Virus record (IMG/VR): IMGVR_UViG_3300020473_002181
Coordinates: 1 to 43,351 of that record
DNA from: a virus
DNA length: 43,351 nt
Direction: 5' to 3' (one strand)
The position numbers and the translations under genes were made by a program. This document shows, piece after piece, positions 33,105 through 43,071 of the stretch (position 1 is the stretch's first letter; every line of letters begins with the position of its first letter). Under the pieces are notes generated by a model. It was given only the letters and a program-made list of their open reading frames with translations, was not told the DNA's origin and made no database searches.

Positions 33105-33558
33105 TTATCGCCCTCGCTAAATTTTCAACATTTTCTGATTCTCTACCATAATCGTCAATAACTCTCACAGGCTTTTCTGCACTGTGATTACCAATTTCGA
33201 TCATTTCACTATTTTCTAATGCTATTATACGATATGGACAACCAGACTGTACAAGCAAAGCATCCCCAGGTTCCAAAACTTCTGTTTGCAAAGGGTTAGC
33301 TACTGGGTCAGAAAAAGCACACTCATTTCCAAAGATAACCTTTATCTTTCCAGTTTTTAAAAACAAAACTTCTGATTTTTGACTATGAAATTTTAGGCTT
33401 GTTTTTTTACCACTGTCAATGTACAATAGCTTTCCATGAACTCCGCTAAAGCCGGTCCATGTTTTTTCTTTGCCCCACGGCTTTTCTTCGTAGTTGTCTT
33501 TTGATCGAGAGACCCAGGCGGACTTTAAATGCTTTTTAGATTCATACTTCGTTGTCAT
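33091..33558 (-). CDS. Cupin, sugar-phosphate isomerase-like (155 aa)
   Basis: PWGKEKTWTGF, then SLKFHSQKSEVLFLKTGKIK and VLEPGDALLVQSGCPYRIIA are the two conserved cupin motifs, closest in style to the mannose-6-phosphate isomerase type II and dTDP-sugar epimerase group. It sits in an overlapping run with two NAD-dependent epimerases, so it probably modifies a nucleotide sugar or sugar phosphate. Confidence 0.75.
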   Translation of the reverse strand: MTTKYESKKHLKSAWVSRSKDNYEEKPWGKEKTWTGFSGVHGKLLYIDSGKKTSLKFHSQKSEVLFLKTGKIKVIFGNECAFSDPVANPLQTEVLEPGDALLVQSGCPYRIIALENSEMIEIGNHSAEKPVRVIDDYGRESENVENLARAISEHT

Positions 33559-34558
33559 TTAGCCCCCACCAAGCCAAGGTTCTCTCGAGGCCGTCCCAAA
33601 ATCTTACAAGAGGCTCATACCCTAGGTCTTCTTTTATTTTAGAGATATCTGCCTGCGTGTGCATAACATCACCAGGGCGCCAGGGTGCATTTCTAATTGT
33701 TAAATCAGGAAATCTGTCTCTTAAGAAATCTAGTATCTCATTGTTTGTTGTTCGATCACCACATGCGACATTGTACCTTTCTCCTTTAAATTTTCTATCT
33801 GAGCACGCGGCTAAATAGTTTGCATGCACTATGTTGTCTATGTAGCAAAGGTCTCTCGACTGAGAACCGTCACCGTCACTTCTCAGCGGTAGATTATTTT
33901 TAATTGAGTGACACCATGCAGAAACTGCTGTAGAGTATGCTGAATCACCATATTGATATGGTCCAAAGGCATTAAAATATCTCAGGCAAACTATGTCAAG
34001 ATCGTACAGATTGCTAAAAAGAGAGGCTGCATCTTCTATTGCGCTTTTTTGCCAAGCGTATGGCGACTTTGGATCTTTTGAATGACTCTCGGAAGTCGGG
34101 AGAGTATCCGCACCTCCGTACACTGAGGAGGAGGATGCCCATATGACTCTTTTGACATTGTTAACACAAGATTCAAAAAGAGAAATAGTCTCAGCAATGT
34201 TAACCGCTGTAGTTTGCGAGGGATTCTCAACAGAATACAGAACTCTAGGGATTGCTGCTTGATGAAAAACTACATCATATTTTCCCCTAGAGATTCTCGA
34301 AATTATGCTATGGTGAGAAAAAGTATCTTGAACAACTAGAATTGTGTTGTCTGGCCTTTTTTCGCTTTCTACTTCTTCAAAATGCTGTAAAAAATCACCC
34401 GTGGGTATCACTCTAATGTCCAGGCCATCAAGATTCTCTAGTCTTCCGCTAGACAAATCATCGACGCCGTCTACAACCCAGCCCTCACTTAGTAATTTTC
34501 TTGCGAGATTTGAGCCTATAAATCCGCAAATCCCTGTTATAAGTGCATGTCTTTTCAT
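33542..34558 (-). CDS. NAD-dependent nucleotide-sugar epimerase/dehydratase (338 aa)
   Basis: An extended SDR enzyme: Rossmann GICGFIGSNLA at the N-terminus, SSSSVYGG (catalytic Ser/Thr) and SPYAWQKSA (catalytic Tyr-xxx-Lys). RYFNAFGPYQYGDSAYS and SRDLCYIDN are typical of the UDP-glucose 4-epimerase group. The exact sugar is unknown. It overlaps the cupin gene and lies 9 bp from a second epimerase. Confidence 0.9.
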   Translation of the reverse strand: MKRHALITGICGFIGSNLARKLLSEGWVVDGVDDLSSGRLENLDGLDIRVIPTGDFLQHFEEVESEKRPDNTILVVQDTFSHHSIISRISRGKYDVVFHQAAIPRVLYSVENPSQTTAVNIAETISLFESCVNNVKRVIWASSSSVYGGADTLPTSESHSKDPKSPYAWQKSAIEDAASLFSNLYDLDIVCLRYFNAFGPYQYGDSAYSTAVSAWCHSIKNNLPLRSDGDGSQSRDLCYIDNIVHANYLAACSDRKFKGERYNVACGDRTTNNEILDFLRDRFPDLTIRNAPWRPGDVMHTQADISKIKEDLGYEPLVRFWDGLERTLAWWGLNDNEV

Positions 34559-34567
34559 TTTTCCTTC

Positions 34568-35464
34568 CTAGTAATTTAAAATCATTTCTTCAAGAGAGAA
34601 CTCTGGCTCCCAATTCATTTCTCTAATTGTATCTGAAATATCAGCAAGTGTCTCTCTAACCTCAGCAGGCCTACTTGAAATAGAAATAGTTTTCACGTTA
34701 GGCCCTCCAATCATTCTTGATATTTCATTTATAGAGTAATTTTTACCTGTACCTATATTATAAATTTTATATTCTGATTTTTTCATTTCAATTGCTAATA
34801 AATTCGCATTTACAACATCTTGAACATAAGTGAAATCTCTTTTCTGCGTACCGTCACCCACTATTGTAATGCTCTCACCACTCTTGTGCTGTCTTTTAAA
34901 GAGGCCTACAACAGGTGCATAGCAGCCTTTTAAAGGCTCTCTTGGCCCATAAACATTAAAATATCTTAAGACTGTTGTGTCTAGGCTGTAGAGCTGGCTG
35001 TACAGCTTGCATATTTGCTCTCCCATCCATTTAGATAGTGAATATGGATTTAAGCAATCTGCTGGCATATTTGGAGCAAACGGTATTTGGTTCTGGTGGC
35101 CATAGAGTGAAGAGGTGCCTGAATATATAAGTTTCTTTATACAGTTAATTCTGGACCATTCTAGGACCCTTTGTGTGCCTACCACATTTACCTCAAAGCA
35201 CTGCCCAGGACTCCCAATAGTAGGCTGAATCCTGCTGCGGGCAGCGAGATGAAAGACATAATCAACGTCATTAAAAATATCACAGCAATCATCTTTAGAA
35301 ATATCTTTTTTCCAGTACTTAGCTTTTTCATTATAATAAAATTTTTCATTTTGTTGTGCAGATAAATCATCAATTACCACGACGTCGTGAGACAAAGATA
35401 CGAGATTATCAACTATATGACTTCCAATAAAGCCACAACCCCCTGTAACTAATGATTTAGGCAT
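34568..35464 (-). CDS. NAD-dependent nucleotide-sugar epimerase (298 aa)
   Basis: A second extended SDR: TGGCGFIGSH, YSGTSSLYG and NPYSLSKWMGE (Tyr-xxx-Lys), with LRYFNVYGPRE and RDFTYVQDVV. It is only moderately similar to its neighbour, so the two probably act at successive steps. It may provide sugars for virion or host-surface glycans, or for base modification. Confidence 0.9.
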   Translation of the reverse strand: MPKSLVTGGCGFIGSHIVDNLVSLSHDVVVIDDLSAQQNEKFYYNEKAKYWKKDISKDDCCDIFNDVDYVFHLAARSRIQPTIGSPGQCFEVNVVGTQRVLEWSRINCIKKLIYSGTSSLYGHQNQIPFAPNMPADCLNPYSLSKWMGEQICKLYSQLYSLDTTVLRYFNVYGPREPLKGCYAPVVGLFKRQHKSGESITIVGDGTQKRDFTYVQDVVNANLLAIEMKKSEYKIYNIGTGKNYSINEISRMIGGPNVKTISISSRPAEVRETLADISDTIREMNWEPEFSLEEMILNY

Positions 35465-35495
35465 TTATAATCTATTCTCTTTGTGCTAATAGAAA

Positions 35496-36404
35496 CTAAT
35501 CTAGAATATGAGCTGAATTTAGTGTAAATCTCATCTTAATAAATTCTATATTATCACAAGGCAGGCTTGAATAAACACACTTAGACAAATGATATAAAAA
35601 TTTTAAATCATGATGAAACGTATTTTTGACATCTGAAGAGCGTAGAACAAAATCAATATTGAGATTTCCATCTCTAAACATTGCATGTATGAATGAAATA
35701 CAAGAGTCGTTAGTGTGGATAAATCGACGTGAAAACATATCTTGTTTCCTATTGTACTCATTTATTCCTAAGATCTCGTTACTAATCTTTTTTAGAGTTT
35801 CCTGCTTGATTGATTTGTAATACGCCTCTTCGCCTTTTGTAAACATAACATCGGGATCATCTTCAAGAAAAGCACCATCATCGTAGATTGTAAAATTTAA
35901 ACCAGGAGCTTCTTTAGTGTGACATTTTTCAACAAATTTCTGAATATATTCCGATATATCACGCAGTGTTAGTGACTCCATAGATTCTAATTCTCTAAGT
36001 AATATCCCGGCATTTACATCTATATTGCTTCCTATAAGTTCAATAACATTAGGAAATATTACCTTTTTCCTGTGCTCCTCATCAAACATGTCATAAACTT
36101 TTCTCAAAGAGGAAAGATTGTGTATTTCGTCGCCCCTTACATCATATCTTCTTTTAATCTCTTGCCAAGGGGGAAGCAACATGACAAACTTATTATTGAG
36201 ATTATAAAATTCCTTCTGAGAAAAGCTTCTTATAAAAGGATTCTTTCTATTGTACATACTAGCAAATAGCTCTCTAGAAATGTAAGATCTATCGAGAAGG
36301 TGCCACCTATAATTTGTGATATCGTGCACTTTTCCTATAAGAGATGTCTTGCCGGAGCAGTCTGGACCTTCAAAAAAAACTGATTCACATGGAAAATATA
36401 ACAT
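35496..36404 (-). CDS. Fused P-loop (d)NMP kinase and ThyA/dCMP-hydroxymethylase-like protein (302 aa)
   Basis: The N-terminal half has a thymidylate-kinase-like P-loop FEGPDCSGKTS (11-21) and DRSYISRELF (38-47). The C-terminal quarter matches thymidylate synthase around the active site: SRR (225-227), then Cys235, Asp244-Gly245, Arg255-Ser-Ser-Asp258. The gap-free spacing from Cys to Arg (20) and to the next key residue (31) equals E. coli ThyA Cys146/Arg166/Asn177. At that last position this protein has Asp266, as in dCMP hydroxymethylase. SAHI near the end parallels the ThyA THLY motif, and the protein ends there, lacking the ThyA C-terminus. It may therefore act on dCMP, or be catalytically reduced. 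Confidence 0.72.
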   Translation of the reverse strand: MLYFPCESVFFEGPDCSGKTSLIGKVHDITNYRWHLLDRSYISRELFASMYNRKNPFIRSFSQKEFYNLNNKFVMLLPPWQEIKRRYDVRGDEIHNLSSLRKVYDMFDEEHRKKVIFPNVIELIGSNIDVNAGILLRELESMESLTLRDISEYIQKFVEKCHTKEAPGLNFTIYDDGAFLEDDPDVMFTKGEEAYYKSIKQETLKKISNEILGINEYNRKQDMFSRRFIHTNDSCISFIHAMFRDGNLNIDFVLRSSDVKNTFHHDLKFLYHLSKCVYSSLPCDNIEFIKMRFTLNSAHILD

Positions 36405-36413
36405 AATACAAAT

Positions 36414-39400
36414 CTATAGCTCAATCTGTCTCATTTTATACGATGAAGTAGAGCATCCCCAAGACTCAGACGATGCTACCTCGGCAATCCATATTGTGTA
36501 TAGCTTTGGCTTTACTTTAAACTTAGACCAAACTCTAAGCCAGGAACTTTCAAATGTATTGTCAATCACCTTCATTCTATAAAAAACTTTACCATTCTTT
36601 GTCTCTCTCTCCTCTATAGACTGAATGCAAAACCATGCTATGTCTTTTTCACTCCCTTGCAAATCTGTAATAGGTCTTACATTTGATTTTCTAATCTTTT
36701 CAATAATCTTAGGAGGAAAAACTAAAGATTCATCTGCGCCTGCCATGAGGCTCACACTGAAATCAATCTTGGTTTCCCTAGACCAGTCAGGTGATCCGTG
36801 CACTTCTTTAATTTTTTCATCTATAAAGATTGGTACTTTTAAACCTTGCTTTAAGATTTTCTTTGCCGCTGTTTTTGTCATACCGTGTCGACCTTTTTTT
36901 AGAAGATCATAGCTGGGGACAATGATATCATAAAGCTGCCTGTGATTTTGTATGTGTCCAGAATTAAACTCTCTAAGAGACGAGAATGCCTCAACTTTAC
37001 ACAGAGAATCGAAGCAGGTCTTATTCATCTTTGAAGGCTTCCATTTACCGTCTTCAGTAAACATCATATCATCAAGGCTAGAGAAGGGACGTCTCTCCAT
37101 AATTTCAGCAACAGCAGCATCTCCGACACCTTTGATTGCAGTTAGGGGTGGTACAAAACCTCCACGATCGTCACTATAGACCCAAACATCTGAAGAAGCA
37201 TTAATATCAGGAGGAAGAATTGTATAGCCTAGAGATTTAATTTCAGAGATTACTTTTCCAAACTTATTTGAACCATTTTGGGTTTGCAAGCACGTCGCTA
37301 GCCATTCTTTTTCATAGTAGGTATGCAGCCAAGCTGAATAATAAGAGTCAATAGCGTAGGATACAGCATGTGACTTGTTAAAACCATAGCCTGAAAAGAA
37401 CTCAATTGTTTCATAAAGCTTTTCGGCTTTACCTCTGTCCATGCCGGATATTTCAACTGCCCCGTTAACAAATTTTTTCCGAAGATCAACTCTTTCTTGC
37501 ACTTTTGCTGCATTAGAATCAAGAGATTTCTTAACAAGTGTCTTACGCATCTTGTCTGATGCGCCTTTATCAAAATTGGCAAGACGTTGTGCCAGAAGCA
37601 TAAACTGCTCTTGAAAGGAAATAAAGCCATAAGTTTCACTTAAAATATCTTTAATAACTGGGTGATCGTATTTAATTGGATTCCCGCTTTCAACAGATTT
37701 TTTAGCTTTAACATATTTTCTATGTACACCTGCAGATAAAGGTCCAGGTCGATAAATAGCAGTAATGGTTGCCAGCTCTTCAATAGTTCTAGGCTTGGCG
37801 GACATACAGAAGTTTCTTGCACCCTGTTGTGTAAACTGAAAGACTTGTACGAACCTTCCGCTGTGATAAACGTGTTCCCACACTTTCTGATCTTCAAGCG
37901 TGTTATATCGACAATTCATATTTTTATCAAAGAACTTTTGAATATCTGCAAACGCTGGTGCGGGATTACCTTGCTTTCTCAAAATAAGTCTTACACAATC
38001 CTCAACCATTTTAAGAGTTGTCAACCCGAGAAAGTCGAACTTTAGAAAGCCGTTAGGCTCTAAGTGTCTAAAGTTCATACCTTCTGACCAGGGTGTTTGA
38101 AGCTCGCCTCGTACTTTAATAACAGGCATATACTTCTCAAGGTCTGGGCAAATTAGAACTCCCCCAGCATGTCGACCGATTGACCTAGACTCCATAAATA
38201 AGTTTTGAACGTGCTCATTTACCTTTGGATACTTATCCATGAATTCAGCATATTTTGGTGAGTACTTCATGCAATCTTCGTGAGTTAGGACATATGTCGA
38301 CCTTTCCTCATGATCTCCCATGGCCTTGTGCATAACATCTTTCTCAAGAGTATTAGTCATAGCATTTACTTCTCCAAAATCAATACCATAAAACTTAGAG
38401 ACATCCTTAATCAATGACTTAAGCTTTAGCGTATTAAAGTTTGAAACTGGAACTACAGACTCCTCACCAAAAAGCTCACGAGAGGCGTCAATTAAGACGT
38501 CCCTATCGCCTGCGTCAGTATCAATATCAGGCCAGCCAGCTTTTGCCCTATGTAAGAATCTTTCCCACAAGAGGCCGTACTTAATCGGATCAGTGGTAGT
38601 AATCCCAAGCAAATAGTTAACAAGTGAGCCTGCACCTGAACCTCTACCTGGGCCGATAATTGTGCTTTGAGATGCTAAATCAAAAACCTTTGTCATTGTT
38701 AAAAAGTAATTCTCGAAACCAAGATACTTGATATCATCTAGCTCCATCTTGGCACGCTCAACATATTCGGGATCCAAATGAAGATTTTCATCAACCAGGG
38801 CACTCTTGACTCTGCTTGCCAGCTGATTAAAAGCAGAATTCTCAGAAGTACCAAACTTAGGAAGCTTTGCCTCTTCATCAAACCAGACATCCTCGCACTG
38901 TTCCCAGGCAATATCATAAGATCTTTCAATAGCATCAGATATTATCTGATCTTTACCTGCATAAAAATCATAATTTGGAACATGAAGTTTATACTCTTCC
39001 CACATCTGTTCTGCGTTTTTAGGATAAAGCTCACATTTTAAATCTTCAAAAGCAGGTAATGTAGGCATGGTATCGCCTCTTGCGCCCATTCGACCTAGCT
39101 TTCGGTAAAGCTCTCGTGCTTCCCACATATTCCGGCTATAATAGTGACTATCTGCAGTTGCTACTAGCGGGATCCCTGTTTTTTCATGAAGTGCTATAAG
39201 GTGACGGTTTGTTTTATGCTGCATCGACAGAGAGTTAAATTGAATTTCAAGATTGAAGTTGTCTCGACCCACAGCATCTATGAATCTATCAGACATGTTT
39301 TCTAAATCTAGCATTATATCTGAATCAGTCTTTCCTGTCGCGCTGCCCCTTGCAATCAAAGAAGCAGGATAACCACCAATACATGCAGTGCTTACAACAA

Positions 39401-39974
39401 GGCCTTCACCGTGAGTTTTAAGAAGATTATAGTCAATCCTGGGAAATCTATAAAAGCCGTCTGTGTAAGACTTTTTAACTAGTGTAAAAAGATTCTGCAA
39501 GCCTATTTGATTTTTTGCGAGGACGACAAGATGGTATCTTCTCTTCCAGTCATTTTTCTCAAAGTCATTCTTTGTCTCCTCTTCGTTTTCAATGACGAGG
39601 CCGCCGGAAATCTCATCTTCAGAATTTATATCAGTAGACTCTTTGGCTTTTTTCTCAGACCTTGCTGCTCGAACTTCTTCTCGATGTGCCTCGTAGGAGA
39701 CCCGCCACTCAGAGAGAGATGGGACAAAATAAAATTCAACACCATATATTTGACGATATTCTCTACCTTGCTTTTTTAGCTTTTTGGCATACGTATGAGC
39801 GTGTGCAAGACCGTTACCATTTCCATGGTCAGTTAATGCCCATGCATTCATCTCATTGGAAAGAACAAAGTCAATGTGCTGGCTTGGATATCCCAGACCG
39901 TCATAGGGGCTTCCAGTCCCACAGTGTGCGTGAAGACCTACAAATCTTTTGGGTAAAATAAGCTTAGATGACAA
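36414..39974 (-). CDS. dnaE: DNA polymerase III alpha subunit (C-family replicative polymerase) (1186 aa)
   Basis: PHP domain (about 10-280), then the palm with GPGRGSGAGS (441-450), PDIDTD (catalytic Asp483, Asp485) and KFDFLGL (Asp647), fingers, a helix-hairpin-helix and a C-terminal OB fold (about 1115-1165). All nine PHP metal ligands known from Thermus/mycobacterial DnaE can be placed (His15, His17, Asp25, His50, Glu80, His148, Cys198, Asp275, His277), so it probably proofreads by itself. Start TTG 39974 has GGAGAG about 7 bases upstream. It would replicate the phage genome independently of host PolIII alpha. It follows a terminator, forming a unit separate from dnaK. Confidence 0.96.
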   Translation of the reverse strand: MSSKLILPKRFVGLHAHCGTGSPYDGLGYPSQHIDFVLSNEMNAWALTDHGNGNGLAHAHTYAKKLKKQGREYRQIYGVEFYFVPSLSEWRVSYEAHREEVRAARSEKKAKESTDINSEDEISGGLVIENEEETKNDFEKNDWKRRYHLVVLAKNQIGLQNLFTLVKKSYTDGFYRFPRIDYNLLKTHGEGLVVSTACIGGYPASLIARGSATGKTDSDIMLDLENMSDRFIDAVGRDNFNLEIQFNSLSMQHKTNRHLIALHEKTGIPLVATADSHYYSRNMWEARELYRKLGRMGARGDTMPTLPAFEDLKCELYPKNAEQMWEEYKLHVPNYDFYAGKDQIISDAIERSYDIAWEQCEDVWFDEEAKLPKFGTSENSAFNQLASRVKSALVDENLHLDPEYVERAKMELDDIKYLGFENYFLTMTKVFDLASQSTIIGPGRGSGAGSLVNYLLGITTTDPIKYGLLWERFLHRAKAGWPDIDTDAGDRDVLIDASRELFGEESVVPVSNFNTLKLKSLIKDVSKFYGIDFGEVNAMTNTLEKDVMHKAMGDHEERSTYVLTHEDCMKYSPKYAEFMDKYPKVNEHVQNLFMESRSIGRHAGGVLICPDLEKYMPVIKVRGELQTPWSEGMNFRHLEPNGFLKFDFLGLTTLKMVEDCVRLILRKQGNPAPAFADIQKFFDKNMNCRYNTLEDQKVWEHVYHSGRFVQVFQFTQQGARNFCMSAKPRTIEELATITAIYRPGPLSAGVHRKYVKAKKSVESGNPIKYDHPVIKDILSETYGFISFQEQFMLLAQRLANFDKGASDKMRKTLVKKSLDSNAAKVQERVDLRKKFVNGAVEISGMDRGKAEKLYETIEFFSGYGFNKSHAVSYAIDSYYSAWLHTYYEKEWLATCLQTQNGSNKFGKVISEIKSLGYTILPPDINASSDVWVYSDDRGGFVPPLTAIKGVGDAAVAEIMERRPFSSLDDMMFTEDGKWKPSKMNKTCFDSLCKVEAFSSLREFNSGHIQNHRQLYDIIVPSYDLLKKGRHGMTKTAAKKILKQGLKVPIFIDEKIKEVHGSPDWSRETKIDFSVSLMAGADESLVFPPKIIEKIRKSNVRPITDLQGSEKDIAWFCIQSIEERETKNGKVFYRMKVIDNTFESSWLRVWSKFKVKPKLYTIWIAEVASSESWGCSTSSYKMRQIEL

Positions 39975-39989
39975 AATATCTCTCCATAT

Positions 39990-40030
39990 AAAAACCGAAC
40001 CAAGTAGCAGTATTCTACCACAAGGTTCGG
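39990..40030 (-). terminator. Intrinsic terminator after dnaK
   Basis: CCGAACC and GGTTCGG (39995-40001 and 40024-40030) pair to form a 7-bp G/C-containing stem, with an inner GTAG/CTAC stem. On the minus strand five T (39990-39994) follow. It lies in the 73-bp gap between dnaK and dnaE and ends the dnaK-dnaJ unit, or lets only some transcripts read into dnaE. Confidence 0.65.
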
Positions 40031-40047
40031 CTATTTTACACGATCAA

Positions 40048-41922
40048 TTAGGAAGTTTGAGTGGCAGTGCCGCCCTCTGTAACAACTTCAGGTTCTGGGG
40101 GAGTGACCTGATCTGCAAGGGGTTCAGTTTTGGCATGAAGCTCTGCGGCTGCAGCTATTAGAGTTTTCTGCAAGCTTTCTAAAACTGTTTCTATTTCCCC
40201 TATGTCTTCGCTAGAAAAAGCTGCTCGACCTTTCTCAGCTGCCTCTTCAACAGAGGATTTTGTATTAGGAGACATGTTATCTGCGTCTCTATTGAGAAGC
40301 TGATCCGCCTGATATACGAGACCGTCTAGAGCATTTCTCTTTTCAAGAAGCTGGTGTCTGGCATTATCCTCTTCTTCGTACTGTTCTGCTTCAGCAATCA
40401 TTTGATCAATCTCTTCTTTTGAAAGAGTACTGCCCTCTTGAATAGTAATAGACTGCTCTTTGCCAGTGGACTTGTCTTTTGCAGATACATTTACTATTCC
40501 ATCTGCGTCTATATCAAAGCTAACTTCAATCTGCGGTACACCCCTGGGTGCAGGTGTAATTTCAGATAGCTGAAACTGTCCCATAGTCTTGTTATCATTA
40601 GCAAACTTCCGCTCACCTTGCAAAACATGAATATCAACAGTTGTCTGACCGTCTGTAGATGTGCTGAACACTTCTGACTTCTTGCACGGAATTGTTGTAT
40701 TTCTTTCAATGAGAACAGTGTTTACACCCCCGAGAGTCTCAATCCCAAGAGAGAGAGGTGTAACATCTAGAAGAAGAAGATCATTAACATCTCCCGTAAA
40801 AACACCGCCTTGAACTGCAGCACCGAGAGCAACAACTTCGTCAGGATTTACAGAGTTATTTGACTTTTTCTCAAAAAAGTTTTCTACTGCCTGTCTTACA
40901 AGCGGGATTCTTGTAGATCCACCGACAAGAACTACTTCATCTATATCTTTTACCTTTAGCTTGGCATCTTTCAGTGCCCTTCTTGCAGGTATAAGTGTCC
41001 TCTCAACAAACGAGCCAATCATTCTTTCAAACTCAGATCGAGAAAGAACCTTCATAAGGTGCTTAGGACCTGTACTGTCAGCAGTCAAGAACGGCAAGTT
41101 AATCTCTGTTTGTTGTGCACTTGAAAGCTCTATCTTGGCTTTTTCCGAAGCTTCTTTCAACCTTTGCAAGACCATGTTATCAGAGCTAACGTCAATTCCC
41201 GTCTCATCTTTAAACGTATCTATCAGCCAGCTTGTTATCATCTGATCTACATCATCTCCTCCAAGCTGTGTATCTCCGTTGGTGCTCAGAACCTCAACTA
41301 CATTATCAGAAACGTCTAATATCGAAATATCAAATGTTCCTCCTCCCAGATCATAGACAGCAATTTTTTGATCTTTTGTTTTGTCTAGACCGTATGCAAG
41401 CGCTGCAGCTGTAGGTTCATTAATTATTCTCTTAACCTCAAGGCCGGCAATCTTACCTGCTTCCTTAGTTGCCTGACGCTGAGCATCATTAAAATATGCT
41501 GGAACTGTGATAACAGCCTCTTCGACCTTACACCCAAGGTAAGACTCAGCATCTCTCTTTAGCTTTTGCAAAACCATTGAGCTTATCTGCTGGGGTGTGT
41601 ATGCTTTTTTTGCAAGCTTAATATTACATGTTCCATCTTTTCTTCGAGTCACCTTATACGGGACATTTGACACATCTTCTTTTACGTCCTTGTGTTTCAT
41701 CCCGATAAATCTTTTCGCAGAAAAGACAGTATTTTCAGGGTTGGTAACAGCTTGTCTTCTGGCAGCTTGCCCAACAAGTCTTTCACCGTCACTAGCAAAT
41801 GCAACAACTGAAGGTGTTGTGCGAGAACCTTCCGAATTTGTGATTACCTTGGGTGATTCACCGTCCATTACAGAAACAACAGAGTTAGTTGTCCCTAGAT
41901 CAATACCGATTATTTTTGCCAT
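40048..41922 (-). CDS. dnaK: DnaK chaperone (Hsp70) (624 aa)
   Basis: A full-length Hsp70: [11 protein letters not shown] at the N-terminus, [10 protein letters not shown] (about 193-202), GGSTRIP (about 337-343), and a substrate-binding domain with [13 protein letters not shown] and SDGQT-type loops. The lid is present, but the C-terminal EEVD-like tail is replaced by a Pro/Glu/Thr-rich end. It probably works with the phage DnaJ directly upstream; no GrpE is seen here. AAGGAG lies 7 bases before ATG 41922. It would aid replication-complex or capsid assembly. Confidence 0.97.
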   Translation of the reverse strand: MAKIIGIDLGTTNSVVSVMDGESPKVITNSEGSRTTPSVVAFASDGERLVGQAARRQAVTNPENTVFSAKRFIGMKHKDVKEDVSNVPYKVTRRKDGTCNIKLAKKAYTPQQISSMVLQKLKRDAESYLGCKVEEAVITVPAYFNDAQRQATKEAGKIAGLEVKRIINEPTAAALAYGLDKTKDQKIAVYDLGGGTFDISILDVSDNVVEVLSTNGDTQLGGDDVDQMITSWLIDTFKDETGIDVSSDNMVLQRLKEASEKAKIELSSAQQTEINLPFLTADSTGPKHLMKVLSRSEFERMIGSFVERTLIPARRALKDAKLKVKDIDEVVLVGGSTRIPLVRQAVENFFEKKSNNSVNPDEVVALGAAVQGGVFTGDVNDLLLLDVTPLSLGIETLGGVNTVLIERNTTIPCKKSEVFSTSTDGQTTVDIHVLQGERKFANDNKTMGQFQLSEITPAPRGVPQIEVSFDIDADGIVNVSAKDKSTGKEQSITIQEGSTLSKEEIDQMIAEAEQYEEEDNARHQLLEKRNALDGLVYQADQLLNRDADNMSPNTKSSVEEAAEKGRAAFSSEDIGEIETVLESLQKTLIAAAAELHAKTEPLADQVTPPEPEVVTEGGTATQTS

Positions 41923-42010
41923 ATTTTATTTCTCCTTATCATCTTAAGAATATCGCAATTAAAGTTTAGACACGAATAAAAAAAAGAAAACGTGTTTATC
42001 AAAAAAAATA

Positions 42011-43063
42011 CTATTTTTTTCTTGATTGTTCAAAGTCTTTTAGAATTTTTATTGATTCTTCAGTGAGGCTCTGCGGCGTTTTTATGTGGATTTGCACATA
42101 CAATGAGCCTCTTTGTTTTGAGTCTACAGCAACAGGTAGTCCCATATTATTAATCTTAAAGTCTGTGTGAGTTTGCATCCCAGCAGGTATGTGTAGAGAC
42201 GCCTTCTCTCCATTTATTCCTTCAACTTGAATGTCTCCGCCTAGGATCGCATGCTCAATCTCAATCTGCTTTACTGTAAACAAGTCTGGCCCGTTTCTTT
42301 CAAACCTTCTATCGTCAACAATATTGACAACAAGATAGGCATCGCCTGGTGAATGACAGCCTTTTTCGAAATTTCCAAAGCCGGCGACTCTCATCTGTGT
42401 GCCGTGTGATACACCGGGCGGTATGTCAAGATCTATGCTCTTAATCTCTGGTCTGACTCCAGCGCCAGAACACAGGTCACACGGAGACTCTATAAGTGTG
42501 CCTGTACCTTCACATACCGGGCAGGGTCGGACAACAGTCATGAATCCTGCCTGGATTGCGACTTCACCTTTTCCGCCACACTGTGAACACGTTTTTATAC
42601 TGCTCGGGTCTTTTGCACCAGCGCCATCACACTTTTCACAGACAATGTTTCTTTTAACCTGAACCTTTCTACTAACACCTCGCAAGACATCCTGTAGCGT
42701 GATGTTAATCTGCATGCTTATGTCAGTACCTCTCTGCTGCCTTCTTCCTGAGCCTCGCCTTCCACCAAACATGTCGCCAAAGCCAAATCCTTGAAACATT
42801 TCAGAAAAAGACTCGAATATGTCTCCTGAAAAACCTGCTCCCTCACCGACCGTCCCAAACCTGTCGTACTGGCTCTTTTTCTCTTCGTCTGACAATATTG
42901 AGTAAGCCTCAGACACCTCTTTGAATCTCTTCTCTGACTCAGAGTCACCTTGATTTCTATCTGGGTGATATTTTAACGCAAGCTTTCTGTAAGATTTTTT
43001 TATATCTTCTTGAGAAGCATCTCTAGATAGCCCTAATATCTGATAGTAATCCGGTGCTTGCAT
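42011..43063 (-). CDS. dnaJ: DnaJ co-chaperone, type I (350 aa)
   Basis: J domain with HPD at 33-35 (KYHPDRN), a Gly/Phe-rich stretch (about 72-105), four CxxCxGxG zinc repeats (CEKCDGAG, CSQCGGKG, CPVCEGTG, CDLCSGAG) and the C-terminal client-binding domains. It is complete and divergent from host-type DnaJ only in detail. It stimulates DnaK ATPase. AGGAAG lies 4 bases before ATG 43063. It is followed by dnaK after an 88-bp gap with no terminator, so the two are probably co-expressed. Confidence 0.97.
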   Translation of the reverse strand: MQAPDYYQILGLSRDASQEDIKKSYRKLALKYHPDRNQGDSESEKRFKEVSEAYSILSDEEKKSQYDRFGTVGEGAGFSGDIFESFSEMFQGFGFGDMFGGRRGSGRRQQRGTDISMQINITLQDVLRGVSRKVQVKRNIVCEKCDGAGAKDPSSIKTCSQCGGKGEVAIQAGFMTVVRPCPVCEGTGTLIESPCDLCSGAGVRPEIKSIDLDIPPGVSHGTQMRVAGFGNFEKGCHSPGDAYLVVNIVDDRRFERNGPDLFTVKQIEIEHAILGGDIQVEGINGEKASLHIPAGMQTHTDFKINNMGLPVAVDSKQRGSLYVQIHIKTPQSLTEESIKILKDFEQSRKK

Positions 43064-43071
43064 TTTGCTTC

